A DNA stretch of 32,365 nt from Candidatus Cryptobacteroides faecigallinarum (GCA_017695015.1 JADIMD010000105.1:1-32365); one strand, 5' to 3'; numbered from the stretch's first letter, positions 1-9,400 are shown. The notes: generated by a model from the sequence alone, not told the origin. Made by a program: numbers and translations.

Positions 1-1200
1 CTCCTTTTCATTGTGCAGCACTTTCACGAGCACCTCGTCGCTGTCATCTGACCTGAAGAACACAAGCTGGAGATTGGCTGCCATAGGAATGTAGTCAGAA
101 GTCATCCAGTGTTCCCCTGCTTCGGTGAAACTGTAGCTGTCGTACATCCCTTCAATACCTATCAAGGCGAGGAGAGGGCTTATCATCCAGTCATGTGAGA
201 ACCTGATGTCGGCCGCTTTGGAAGAATCCATGCTGATAGCTTCATCCGCCCTGATTATGATATCTTGGACAACCTCGTCCGCCATGGCAACTCTTGTCTT
301 CCCGAACTCCTTGCTGTTGGCATGGTCACCGTAGAAGTCATCGCTGTCGAGCATCGCAAGTATGTACAGCTCTTCATTGGTGAAGAATTTGTACAGGTCT
401 GCCCTATCTTCGAGATCGACACAGCTGACAATGCCGCCGGCAACATACAGATCCTTACAGAAATGCCTCCTGTCCCGGATTATCTCCCTGAGCTTGTCCT
501 GGTCCGTCGCGATGGCTTCAAAGAACCTGTCCGGATTGAATTCCGCCCTCCGTATCGGGGACATGATTTCGCGTCTGGCATCTTCGATATCTCCGATCCC
601 GGTGTTTTTCATCAGATATTTCTTTGTCCTGTCATCTGCACTGAATGATACTGTCAGAGTAGTGTCGTCCTTCACCAGAGCTTCTGCGAAATTGGCCATG
701 CTGAGTACGCATCTCAATGATGTGCTTGAGGTTGCATCCACATTTTTCCTCTCCGGATCAGAGAATACTTCAGGATATCTGCGGTACATCCTGTCTGCAA
801 TCTGTCTGTGTTCCCTTGCACCTCTGTCGGACAGGGCGCCGAACCGTCCGAGACTTTCCTGATACAGGATTTCGAGCCTTCTCAGCAGCTCTTTGCCTGT
901 GTCATTCAATACTCCGGCAGAATCGCATTCGCGGAGAGGTTTCACTAAATTCTCGAGTTCCCTTGAGTTGGTGTTGTACCTTGAGCCGTGCCTGCCGAGG
1001 TGGCTGATGTAGAAAGCCTCATACCCTTCTGGGGCAGGAGTCATGACTGATCCGCAGAATTTGTAAGGCATATGGATGCCTGCTGCCCTCATCCTGTCAT
1101 CTGAGATTTTCTGCATGGTGACCTGAGCTCGGGCCAATGAGCCTGCAAAAATGAATACGGCAGCAGCAAAAGCTGAAATAATGGTAAATCTTCGGTTCAT
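1..1200 (-). CDS. Secreted histidine-type acid phosphatase (3' end cut by window edge)
   Basis: An open frame of 400 codons runs leftward from the ATG at 1198-1200 and leaves the window without a stop, so the C-terminus is missing. Residues 1-25 form a signal peptide ending ARA|Q, pointing to the periplasm. The branch-2 histidine phosphatase signature RHGSR is at residues 70-74 (His71 is the expected phosphohistidine nucleophile). A distal His-Asp pair, SHDW, is at about residues 335-338 and fits the HD proton-donor motif of acid phosphatases rather than the HAE motif of MINPP-type phytases. The family removes phosphate from phosphomonoesters such as sugar or inositol phosphates; the substrate cannot be read here. 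It is divergent from the PUL regulator gene, so it may belong to the same glycan programme. Family assignment is firm; the role is inferred. Confidence 0.88.
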   Translation of the reverse strand, partial: MNRRFTIISAFAAAVFIFAGSLARAQVTMQKISDDRMRAAGIHMPYKFCGSVMTPAPEGYEAFYISHLGRHGSRYNTNSRELENLVKPLRECDSAGVLNDTGKELLRRLEILYQESLGRFGALSDRGAREHRQIADRMYRRYPEVFSDPERKNVDATSSTSLRCVLSMANFAEALVKDDTTLTVSFSADDRTKKYLMKNTGIGDIEDARREIMSPIRRAEFNPDRFFEAIATDQDKLREIIRDRRHFCKDLYVAGGIVSCVDLEDRADLYKFFTNEELYILAMLDSDDFYGDHANSKEFGKTRVAMADEVVQDIIIRADEAISMDSSKAADIRFSHDWMISPLLALIGIEGMYDSYSFTEAGEHWMTSDYIPMAANLQLVFFRSDDSDEVLVKVLHNEKE

Positions 1201-1274
1201 ATCGCTTCGTTTTAATGTTAATAATGTCCTGAGGGTTCAATGCAGGACAGGAAGCCGATATGCCTTGACCGACA

Positions 1275-1282
1275 CAAATATA
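1275..1282 (-). promoter_or_regulatory. -7 element of the histidine phosphatase promoter
   Basis: The minus strand reads TATATTTG, an exact match to the Bacteroidetes -7 consensus TAnnTTTG. It predicts a start of transcription near 1271 and a leader of about 70 nt. No good -33 TTG lies about 22 bp upstream. Confidence 0.5.
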
Positions 1283-1337
1283 GTCATCTTTTCCATTGAC
1301 GGACACACAAATCTGCATAAAAAAGCAAAAAGAATAC

Positions 1338-1385
1338 GGTTAAGAAATCCGTTAATCTTTTATTAAGCGGCTCCGGTTAATTTTA
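1338..1385 (+). promoter_or_regulatory. Tandem TTAA-box array and -7 element upstream of the regulator gene (site A)
   Basis: TTAA boxes begin at 1340, 1352 and 1363 (spacing 12 and 11 bp), in the contexts GGTTAAG, CGTTAATC and TATTAAG. They are followed 15 bp later by TAATTTTA at 1378-1385, a 7-of-8 match to TAnnTTTG. The same arrangement occurs before the metallophosphoesterase-susCD operon and before the GH71/99-GH92 operon. No -33 TTG is present, as expected for an activator-dependent promoter. The predicted leader to the 1531 start is about 140 nt. The rest of the 1201-1530 gap holds the divergent promoter and a possible upstream ORF. Confidence 0.5.
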
Positions 1386-1450
1386 TTGTCGGTTCAATGC
1401 AGAAGCAGGCAGGAAGCCGTGATGCCGGCCATGTAATTTCGGGAGGGACC

Positions 1451-1534
1451 ATGGGCCATAAAGAAATTTTTTATAACTTCGTCCTCGGCACGCACACATG
1501 TCGTGGCTTTGCCGTTATGAGTATGACTGAATGA
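1451..1534 (+). CDS. Possible 27-codon leader peptide overlapping the regulator start
   Basis: An ATG at 1451 opens 27 codons and ends at TGA 1532-1534, which overlaps the regulator ATG (1531-1533) as ATGA. A purine-rich GGGAGGG lies just upstream. The layout is that of a translationally coupled leader peptide, but so short a frame can arise by chance and the peptide has no recognisable motif. It begins MGHKEIFYNF. Confidence 0.22.
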   Translation: MGHKEIFYNFVLGTHTCRGFAVMSMTE

Positions 1535-4041
1535 AAAGATTATTCCTGACAATAATCGCTTGTTTTCTTTTTTCACGGGTAGCCGGAGCGGCCGTTGAAA
1601 AAGGGCTCGTCTTCTATTCATATGAAGTCAATCCGGGCTTGAGGACATCTCTTCTTTTACCTGAAAATCCATCGGGAGGGGTAATATTTTCGAAGACATG
1701 CCGACTTGCCTTTGATTTCAAGGTAGACACTTCCAGAGAACAGTTCGGATATGTGTGCAGGATCGTGGTCGACGGGGTCAGAAGCATAGACATATTGCTG
1801 AGCACTCCTTATGACGGCACACCTTATATAGGTGTAGTAACTGATTCCAGGAATCTCGAAGCCCTGGACTTCGGCGCGGATGCCGGTCTTGATGCATGGC
1901 ATAGTGTGGAAGTGGCGATGGCTGCTTCAGAGGATTCCCTGAATGTCATAGTGAACGGATGCAGGATCAGCCTGCCTGGGACTGATACGAGGAAGCATTC
2001 CGTTTCAGTGCTTTTCGGAGCCAACAGTTACGGAAGGTTCGCTACAACTGATGTCGCTCCTGTGTCTTTGAAGAACATTTCTTTCCAGACTGACAAGGGG
2101 AAAGTCCGTGAATGGTCCTTGGCTTCGGAAGATGACATGGACAAATACGCGAGTGTCCGTCTGGCGGTATCCAATCCGTTATGGATGCTGGACCTGAACA
2201 GAAAATGGCACCGTGTGAGCTCGTTACGCTTCAATTCCAAGGTGTTCCTGGTGCCGGACAGATATCGTCCGCGTATTTTCATAGTGGCTGAAGGAAATAT
2301 TGTCGAGTACAGTCTGAAAGAAGGCGCAACCAAATCGTACTTTTTCGCTCAGGATATGAAGACAGGATTGATATCCAATGATTTCTGTGTGCTCCCAGAC
2401 GGCAGGCTCGCTTTTGTGGATATGGATGCTGACAGGCCTTTTGTAAACTGGTTCGATTTTGCCTCTTCAGGATGGCAGCGACAGAATCCGAGGACAAATC
2501 AGTCGAGGTATCTTCATCATAACCTGTTCTATAACAGCTGTGACTCATCTATAGTTTCATTGTTCGGCTATGGGTTCCATACCTATTATAATGAACTTGA
2601 TGTCTTCGATCTTGAAAATGGAGGTTACAGGACCGAGGTCAGGGATGAAATCGAGCCGAGGTATCTGAGTTCTGTCGGGATTGCGGATTCTGTCGCCCTG
2701 ATTTATGGCGGCAAGGGGAATGATGTCGGCATGCAGGAACTCGGGCAGGTGATATATGATGACCTGTATGTTCTGAACCTGAATGATTATTCAGTCAAGG
2801 AACTTTGGAGCCTATACGGGAATTCGAGGGAGGTGGCTGCACCTGATCTCTGGATATCGGATGACAGGAAGAGTTTTTATGCATTGACATGGTGTCCGGA
2901 TACATATGAAACGGAACTTGTTCTGAAGAAAATATCGGTTGCGGATGGCAGCAGGTCGATTCTGGGGGATCCTGTGGAGTTCAAATTCATAGATGTGGGA
3001 TCTGAAGTCCGTCTGATGTATCAGGAAGGGCTGGAGGCATTTTTTGCAATAGTGTCGAGTCCGGACAAGGATGGAAGGTACAATGTGGAAATCTACCGCA
3101 TCAACTTGCCTGTTCTTGATATGGCGGACATGGAGGAGGAATGTGTTCCTGTATGGATATGGATATTGTCAGCCATTGCTGTCCTTGGAGTCGCTGCGAC
3201 TGTTTATGCCGTTACCCAAAAGTGCAGGAAGAATGTCCCTGAAGATATTTCTGAAATTGATGGTGCTCCGCTTGAGTCAGGTCAGTTACCGCAGGATGAG
3301 GCAGAAATGCCTGATGAGTCGACTCCGGGTATTTACCTTGTCGGAGGATTCCGCGTCATCGACAGGAACTGTACCGATATTTCCGACAGGTTCACTCCGT
3401 TGATGAAGCAGCTGCTCTCTGCCATAATCCTTTATACGGACAAATCGTCAGGAGTGTCCAATGCAGAACTCAAGGAAATGTTCTGGTATGACAAGTCGGA
3501 CGAGAGCTACAGCAACAACAGGGGCGTGAACATCAAGAAAATACGCAACTGTCTGGCGGAAGTCGGCAATCTGAATGTGGTGAACAGCCATGGCAGGTGG
3601 TCGCTTTCCGACGAGGACGGGCTCTGCGATTACATGCAGTTTTTGGAGCAGCTGGATGACATCAGCCCTGCCAGGCCCGACGAGGCGACCATAGAAATGC
3701 TGGTTTCCATATCCAGTCATGGCAGCCTCCTTCCTGAGATGAGGCTTGACTGGGTGGACCAGTTTAAGGCTGAATATACAGACAAGGTGATATCCATGCT
3801 GAGTGCGGTCAGGGAAAATGCCGGTGCGTCCCTGTCTCCTGAAATGCAGATAAGGATTGCAGATTCGATTCTTGTGTTCGACCCTCTTGACGAGAATTCC
3901 ATATGCGCCAAATGCAAGGCATTGGTGAAAATGAAAAGGCTCGGAAGTGCCAAGAAGATTTATGCAAGTTTTATAGCCGAATATGAAAGGGTGATGGGCG
4001 AGAAATTTTCCGTGGATTTCCAGAATTTCATAAAAGGTTGA
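1531..4041 (+). CDS. Membrane-spanning SARP-like transcriptional regulator with LamG/Kelch-like periplasmic sensor
   Basis: This 836-residue protein has an N-terminal signal sequence (1-20, ending VAGA). Residues ~22-205 are beta-rich and look like a LamG/concanavalin fold. Residues ~210-520 look like a beta-propeller, with one clear Kelch-type repeat (IYGGKG followed by DLYVLNLND, about 390-425). One membrane helix spans about 541-561, followed by a basic stop (QKCRK). Cytoplasmic residues ~600-690 (LVGGFRVID, then NNRGVNIKKIRNCL and a closing hairpin GRWSLS) match the OmpR/SARP winged helix. The C-terminal helices (FDPLDENS, then YASFIAEYERVMGEKF) match the BTAD/TPR domain of SARP activators. 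The likely role is sensing glycan fragments in the periplasm and activating the PUL directly, in place of SusR or a hybrid two-component regulator. The domain reading is from motifs; the role is inferred from position. Confidence 0.75.
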   Translation: MKRLFLTIIACFLFSRVAGAAVEKGLVFYSYEVNPGLRTSLLLPENPSGGVIFSKTCRLAFDFKVDTSREQFGYVCRIVVDGVRSIDILLSTPYDGTPYIGVVTDSRNLEALDFGADAGLDAWHSVEVAMAASEDSLNVIVNGCRISLPGTDTRKHSVSVLFGANSYGRFATTDVAPVSLKNISFQTDKGKVREWSLASEDDMDKYASVRLAVSNPLWMLDLNRKWHRVSSLRFNSKVFLVPDRYRPRIFIVAEGNIVEYSLKEGATKSYFFAQDMKTGLISNDFCVLPDGRLAFVDMDADRPFVNWFDFASSGWQRQNPRTNQSRYLHHNLFYNSCDSSIVSLFGYGFHTYYNELDVFDLENGGYRTEVRDEIEPRYLSSVGIADSVALIYGGKGNDVGMQELGQVIYDDLYVLNLNDYSVKELWSLYGNSREVAAPDLWISDDRKSFYALTWCPDTYETELVLKKISVADGSRSILGDPVEFKFIDVGSEVRLMYQEGLEAFFAIVSSPDKDGRYNVEIYRINLPVLDMADMEEECVPVWIWILSAIAVLGVAATVYAVTQKCRKNVPEDISEIDGAPLESGQLPQDEAEMPDESTPGIYLVGGFRVIDRNCTDISDRFTPLMKQLLSAIILYTDKSSGVSNAELKEMFWYDKSDESYSNNRGVNIKKIRNCLAEVGNLNVVNSHGRWSLSDEDGLCDYMQFLEQLDDISPARPDEATIEMLVSISSHGSLLPEMRLDWVDQFKAEYTDKVISMLSAVRENAGASLSPEMQIRIADSILVFDPLDENSICAKCKALVKMKRLGSAKKIYASFIAEYERVMGEKFSVDFQNFIKG

Positions 4042-4064
4042 TTGTAACAATAATTTTTTCTTCC

Positions 4065-4113
4065 CGTTAATCGGTCTGTTAATGTCTTTAGTAATGCGGT
4101 CTCTTTAAATTTG
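4065..4113 (+). promoter_or_regulatory. Tandem TTAA-box array and -7 element of the susCD operon (site B)
   Basis: Three boxes start exactly 12 bp apart: TTAA at 4067, TTAA at 4079 and GTAA at 4091, in the contexts CGTTAATC, TGTTAATG and TAGTAATG. TAAATTTG at 4106-4113 matches TAnnTTTG fully and begins 15 bp after the third box. No -33 TTG exists; the array occupies that place. Predicted transcription start is near 4117, giving a leader of about 15 nt before the ATG at 4132. Confidence 0.6.
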
Positions 4114-4131
4114 AGCTAAAGACTTGACAAA

Positions 4132-4977
4132 ATGGAGACTCATTTTTCATTGCAGCCGTTCCTCCTGGCGGTGACTTTAATGCTTTGCATGTCATGTTCT
4201 CGCAGAGAAGTGACATTTATACAGATTTCCGACCCTCAGATCGGTTTTTTCGCTGACAATAAAGACATAGTGAAAGACAGTGTCAATCTGGCGACTGCGG
4301 TGGACCAGATTAACAGACTGCAGCCTGATTTCGTTGTTGTCACAGGGGACATGGTCAACAGCGAGAAGAGTGCGAGGCAGCTGGACTGCTATGCGGAAGT
4401 GATGTCAAGAATCGATGATTCCATTCCAGTATGGCAGGTGCCGGGTAACCATGATCTCGGACATGGCTCTACCGATGCTGCCATAGACAGTTATGTGGAC
4501 AGGTACGGCTACCAGAGATTCTCGTTCCGGTACAGGGGATGTGCTTTCATAGGAATAAATACCTGCGTGATAAAGGATCAGAATATTCAGCAGGAGGAAG
4601 ATCAGTACGAGTGGCTCGAAAAGCAGCTGAAAAAATATTCTGAAAACTCTGACGAGATTTTCGTATTCAGCCACTATCCGTTTTTCATAAGACGGTTTGA
4701 TGAAAAGACAGGATATTCCAACCTTTGCATGGAGTCGAGGCTCAGATACTGGAGCCTTTTCAAAAAGTATGGAGTGACAGCCGTTGTCGCAGGGCATCTG
4801 CACGACACTGTCAATTCTGAACATGACGGTATCGTGATGTATACTGCAGGTCCTGTAGGAAGACCTCTCGGGAACGGATATTCAGGGCTTACAGTCTGGA
4901 GAGCCGATCCACGCACAGGTACCTCTTCGCATGAATATATTTCCCTTGAAGGCATGTGTGCCAAAGTGACCCTTTGA
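4132..4977 (+). CDS. Calcineurin-like metallophosphoesterase lipoprotein
   Basis: The 281-residue product carries all metallophosphoesterase blocks in order: DPQ (Asp34), GDMVN (Asp73, Asn76), GNHD (105-108), FSHYP (His181) and GHLHD (His222, His224). These bind a dinuclear metal centre that hydrolyses phosphomono- or phosphodiesters. A signal peptide ends LMLCMSC, so Cys22 is the likely lipidated residue, although the lipobox is weak. The residues after it are basic (SRRE), which argues for the periplasmic side rather than surface export. It is the first gene of the operon that continues through susC and susD (30 bp to the next gene). That placement suggests it acts on a phosphorylated glycan or a phosphate-bearing product. 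Family is sure; the substrate is unknown. Confidence 0.88.
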   Translation: METHFSLQPFLLAVTLMLCMSCSRREVTFIQISDPQIGFFADNKDIVKDSVNLATAVDQINRLQPDFVVVTGDMVNSEKSARQLDCYAEVMSRIDDSIPVWQVPGNHDLGHGSTDAAIDSYVDRYGYQRFSFRYRGCAFIGINTCVIKDQNIQQEEDQYEWLEKQLKKYSENSDEIFVFSHYPFFIRRFDEKTGYSNLCMESRLRYWSLFKKYGVTAVVAGHLHDTVNSEHDGIVMYTAGPVGRPLGNGYSGLTVWRADPRTGTSSHEYISLEGMCAKVTL

Positions 4978-5007
4978 CGAGTGAAACCAATTATTAAACA
5001 CTAAGAT

Positions 5008-6444
5008 ATGATCAAAGTCCTATTTCGCCTTGCGGTTGTTGCCGTGACGGCCCTATTGTCCTTTGCAGGATGCAGGGATGATGGATTTGTGAACTATACG
5101 GTGGCTTCGGAGATCGTGCTTTCCGGTCCGGAGATCGATGTGTCCGATATGAGTGTCACCGTCTCTGCCATTTACAATGGTGATGATTCCGGGATTTCGG
5201 ATGCCTGGTTTACAGTATGGAAGGATGGTGAAGATGCATCACAGGCAAGCCGGGTCCCTGCCTCATGGAGCGGAGGATATGCTTCTGCTGTCCTTGACGG
5301 TCTGGAAGTGGGGAATGATTACTGGTTCAATTTCGTCATCCTGACTTCAGGAGACAATCTTGTTACGGCTGAGGAGGACCGCTACTGCGCGTTCTCGCTT
5401 CCTCATGATTTCTCGTACTCGACAGTGAATACAGTCACATCCAAGATTCTTCAGGTGTCTTATAAGGGTGCTGATGCATTCATTTCATCCGCCAAACTCG
5501 TGATGGTCGATGCAGATGGAGAGAATGTGGAGAATCTTCCGGAGATATCTTTCCATGAAGGTGTCGGCAAGGCCCTTTTCGTGCTGTCGGAATGGACATT
5601 GGCCTTGTATAAGGTCCATGTGGAGATGACCATGTATGACGGCTCTACAGTTTCAGCTCCGGAGTGGCAGTTCTCTCTCCTCCCGTTGCCGGAAATCCTG
5701 ACCGTCTCGCCTGTCGATATTGAAGGGGATGTGTTCAACTTTTCAGCATCATATGACGGGGATGACAGCACAATAGAGAAAGCGGTCTTCTCTCTGTATG
5801 ACAAGGACGGAGCTTTAGTCCAGGACATTGATGCCGTATGTGCGGACAGGACAGCGACGGCTTCCAGGAGCGGAAACGAATATGGTCGCTATTCTGTAAA
5901 ATGCACCCTGTATCTTGTGGACGGCTCGACCCTTGAGTCCGGGACTCTCAATTTCACCCATTCCCGTCCGAGGGCTTACGAAAACATGCTGCTTGAACCT
6001 GTGCCCATGGGTGAGGCAGGAATGGCTACATCTTCCGAGAATGCCATGGATCCCAACAAGTTCTCGTATCTGGGATATGACTGGGAGTGCCAGTATATGT
6101 ATGTCAGGTCGTCTTCCAGCGTCACTCTTTATGTGAGTTCAAGCTATTCCGGTTTCTTCATGAACGCCACTCCTTTCGAAAACGGGATAAAGACGGTGTA
6201 TATCAACCATTCTTCTGGCAAGGACACAGAAAAGTTCCATTGCTACGCAAAGACAGAGGCGGATGATGAATGGGTGGAGCTTGATGAGGCTGTCAAGCAG
6301 GATGACACTTTCATATACGACCTTTCTGGCGATCATTATTGCTATTTCAGATTTGAGACCAGAAGCAAGGCCGATGGAGGACAGGAGCTCAAGGCCAACA
6401 GCTTTGCAATCGATTATTATACGGAGGCTCCTGAAATATATTGA
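5008..6444 (+). CDS. Surface lipoprotein with three Ig/FN3-like repeats, possible glycan-binding protein
   Basis: The signal peptide ends LLSFAGC, so Cys22 is lipidated. The following RDDG resembles the acidic lipoprotein export signal of Bacteroidetes and suggests surface exposure. Three internal repeats start near residues 48, 145 and 242 (VTVSAIYNGDDS, ILQVSYKGADAF, FNFSASYDGDDS), each about 97 residues and beta-rich, like FN3 or Ig domains. Residues ~325-478 form a separate beta-rich C-terminal domain with many aromatic residues, which could bind carbohydrate. No enzyme motif is visible. It sits 25 bp before susC, in a position where surface glycan-binding proteins (SusE/SusF or SGBP analogues) are expected, although those usually follow susD. 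I do not recognise a named family; the binding role is inferred. Confidence 0.7.
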   Translation: MIKVLFRLAVVAVTALLSFAGCRDDGFVNYTVASEIVLSGPEIDVSDMSVTVSAIYNGDDSGISDAWFTVWKDGEDASQASRVPASWSGGYASAVLDGLEVGNDYWFNFVILTSGDNLVTAEEDRYCAFSLPHDFSYSTVNTVTSKILQVSYKGADAFISSAKLVMVDADGENVENLPEISFHEGVGKALFVLSEWTLALYKVHVEMTMYDGSTVSAPEWQFSLLPLPEILTVSPVDIEGDVFNFSASYDGDDSTIEKAVFSLYDKDGALVQDIDAVCADRTATASRSGNEYGRYSVKCTLYLVDGSTLESGTLNFTHSRPRAYENMLLEPVPMGEAGMATSSENAMDPNKFSYLGYDWECQYMYVRSSSSVTLYVSSSYSGFFMNATPFENGIKTVYINHSSGKDTEKFHCYAKTEADDEWVELDEAVKQDDTFIYDLSGDHYCYFRFETRSKADGGQELKANSFAIDYYTEAPEIY

Positions 6445-6469
6445 CCACATATTAGATAACTGATAAGCA

Positions 6470-9400
6470 ATGAAAAGAATTCTGATTATCTGTCTGGGGT
6501 TCATCTTGTGCGCTGCCGCTGCATTTGCACAGACGCGCAATATAAGGGGAACTGTCCTGGACGCGAACGACAGGATGCCTGTCATAGGAGCTTCTGTCGT
6601 GGTTGCTGATGATTCCGGAAAGACTCTGACGGGGGCATCGACAGACATTGACGGCAAATTTTCCATCGATATCCCGCAGGGGACGGATGTGGTGACTGTC
6701 AGTTTCCTCGGTTACGAGACAGAGAAAGTCAATGTGGCAGGAAAGTCCGATGTAAGGGTGCTTCTGTCACCTGCGACTGAAGAGCTGGATGCAATAGTTG
6801 TCACGGCACTCGGCATGACGAGGGAAGCGAAGAGCCTCAACTATGCGAGGCAGGAAGTGAATACTGCTTTGATGGATGATGTGAAGTCAGGTGACCTGAT
6901 ATCCGGCCTCTCGGGAAAGATCGCCGGTGTGCAGATCACTCCTGCGGGTGTGTCCAACGGTACCTCGCGAATCGTCATAAGGGGAACAAGCTCATTGACA
7001 GAGAATTCCATGCCTGTTTTTGTGATAGACGGAATGGTCATCGAAAACCAGCCTGGCGATGAGTCCTTCTCCATCGACGGCGGAAGCGGCACTCTTGACA
7101 TGGGAAACCCTGCAGCTGATATCAACCCTGACGACATAGAGACCATCGAGGTCCTCAAAGGTCCTAATGCTGCCGCCCTATACGGTTCCCGTGCAGCCAA
7201 CGGTGTCGTGCTGATCACTACCAAAAAAGCCACTGCGATGGACAGGGTACGTGTCTCATATAACGGCAACCTCCAGTTCGAGAGAATCAGCCAGCTGCTT
7301 GAATATCAGAACGGATGGGGTACAGGTGAGAACAACTTCAAACTTGAAAACAGCACCTACACTCTTCCTCAGGACGGCACCAGGACAAATGAGACCTTGC
7401 CTGACCTGAGCGGATATAATGACAAGGCAGGTGCGAAACTGCGCAGCTGGGGAGCCCCTCTCTGGGACCAGCCTATCTATGGGCATGACGGTCTGCTGAC
7501 AACCCATTCCGCGCATCCTGAAAATGTCAGGGATTTCTATTCCACTGGATACAAGCTGTCCAATTCGGTTGCAGTGGACGGAGGTTCAAGACAAAACAAT
7601 TTCAGGGTGTCGTTTACCAATGTCATCGGCAACAGCGTGGTTCACGGGATCAACCGGTCCAACAAGAATACTGTGAGCGCAAGGCTTTTCAATACTGTTG
7701 CCAAATGGCTCACTCTGGACACGAAGGTGACATATTCGAGGGAAGAGGTGAAGAACCGCCAGTACATGAACGGTTCTGACAGGAACCCTATCTATGCATT
7801 CGTCACATTGCCCCGCGACCTTTCCATAGAGACCCTGAAACATTACAAGGATGAGAACGGCCACGAGATGATACCTATCGGAGAGAGGGGTTATAACCCA
7901 TACTGGAATATCTACGAAAACACCAATTCGGATGTCCGCAGCAGGGTGACCGCTTCTGAAAACATAGAGATTACCATCATCCCTCAGCTGAAACTCATAG
8001 GAAGGGCCGGTATCGACACCTATTCATGGAACGGGACGGAATTCTCCAACCTCGGGGCGCGAAGCGATGTGGATGGAGGAATGGAGAACTGGAATTCCGA
8101 CTATCTGTCCATGGAATACAACGGTATCATCAAGTATGACCAGAAGTGGAAAAATTTCTCTGTCAGTGCCCTTGTGGGTGGAAGTATCTATTACAGGACT
8201 TCTGAAAAACGCACACAGGCGGTGAACAGCATCCTTGTGGCAGGTTTCGAGAACATCTCCAATTCCGGGGAATATCCTACAGTGACACAGACAATTTCCC
8301 GTAAAAGGATCAATTCTGTCTACGGTTCTGCGTCATTCGGGTTCAAGAACTGGCTGTTCGTTGACTTTACCGCCAGAAACGACTGGTCAAGCACCCTGCC
8401 GATAGATAAGTGTTCGTATTTCTATCCGTCAGTGGGAGGAAGTTTCGTGTTCAGCGATGCTTTCCATATCGACCCTTCGATAATTTCCTTCGGTAAGTTC
8501 CGCGCATCCCTGGCATTTGCAGGCTCCGACACCAGCCCATACCGTACGGGACAGACATTCTCATATTCAGGACTGTATAACGGTCAGCCTTTACAGAGCG
8601 TCAGCACTACGCTCAACAATCCTGACCTGCTTCCAGAGCAGACTCGCTCATTCGAGACTGGACTGGAACTCAAGTTCCTGAACAACAGACTCGGAGTGGA
8701 TTTCACATTCTACAGGTCCGACTCCTATAACCTTATTACCAGCGTAGCCCTTTCGACATCCAGCGGCTACAGCAGAAGGTATCTCAATGCAGGCCATATC
8801 AGAAACCACGGTTTCGAAGTGATTCTCACCGGAAATCCTGTCAGCACGAGGAACTTCAAGTGGAACATGACGCTCAACTGGGCGAAGAACAATTCTTTAG
8901 TCAAGAAGGTTTCGGACGAGAACTCGAAGGTCACAATCCTGACATCTTCCAATGTTACGGTCAATCTCGAAGAGGGGAGACCTTACGGAATCATGAGAGG
9001 CCGCGTCTGGAAGACTGATGAGCTGGGGCGCAAGCTCGTGGATGATTCGGGAAAGCCGATAGTGTCCGATAACATGCAGGAGATGGGATGTGTGGAACCT
9101 AAATGGACGGGAAGTTTCATCAACTCGTTCAATATTTTCGGTGTGTCGGTCAATTTCCAGATAGATGCCCGTATAGGCGGTGTCCTCTATTCGGGAACAT
9201 GGAACAGGGCTACCACAGCCGGAGTCGTGGCCGCAACTTATGAAGGCAGGGAAGAATACTACCTGAGCAGCGTTATCCTCGGGGAGGATACCGAAAGGGC
9301 TACACACGGTTTCAAGTGGAAAGAAGATGTCTATTATGAGGACGGGACTAAATGCGAGAAATATGTCAATCCTCGATACCAGTTCGGAAGCTGGGATTCA

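Noticed and set aside
362..862. Plus-strand frames in the first kilobase
   Set aside because: They are shadows of the histidine phosphatase frame, which is open across the whole region and shows RHGSR and HD motifs.
3448..4050. 200-codon minus-strand frame inside the regulator gene
   Set aside because: It is antisense to the well-supported winged-helix and BTAD region and its translation has no recognisable domain.
6139..6666. 175-codon minus-strand frame across the repeat lipoprotein and susC start
   Set aside because: It spans two real genes and their junction on the other strand, with no motif.
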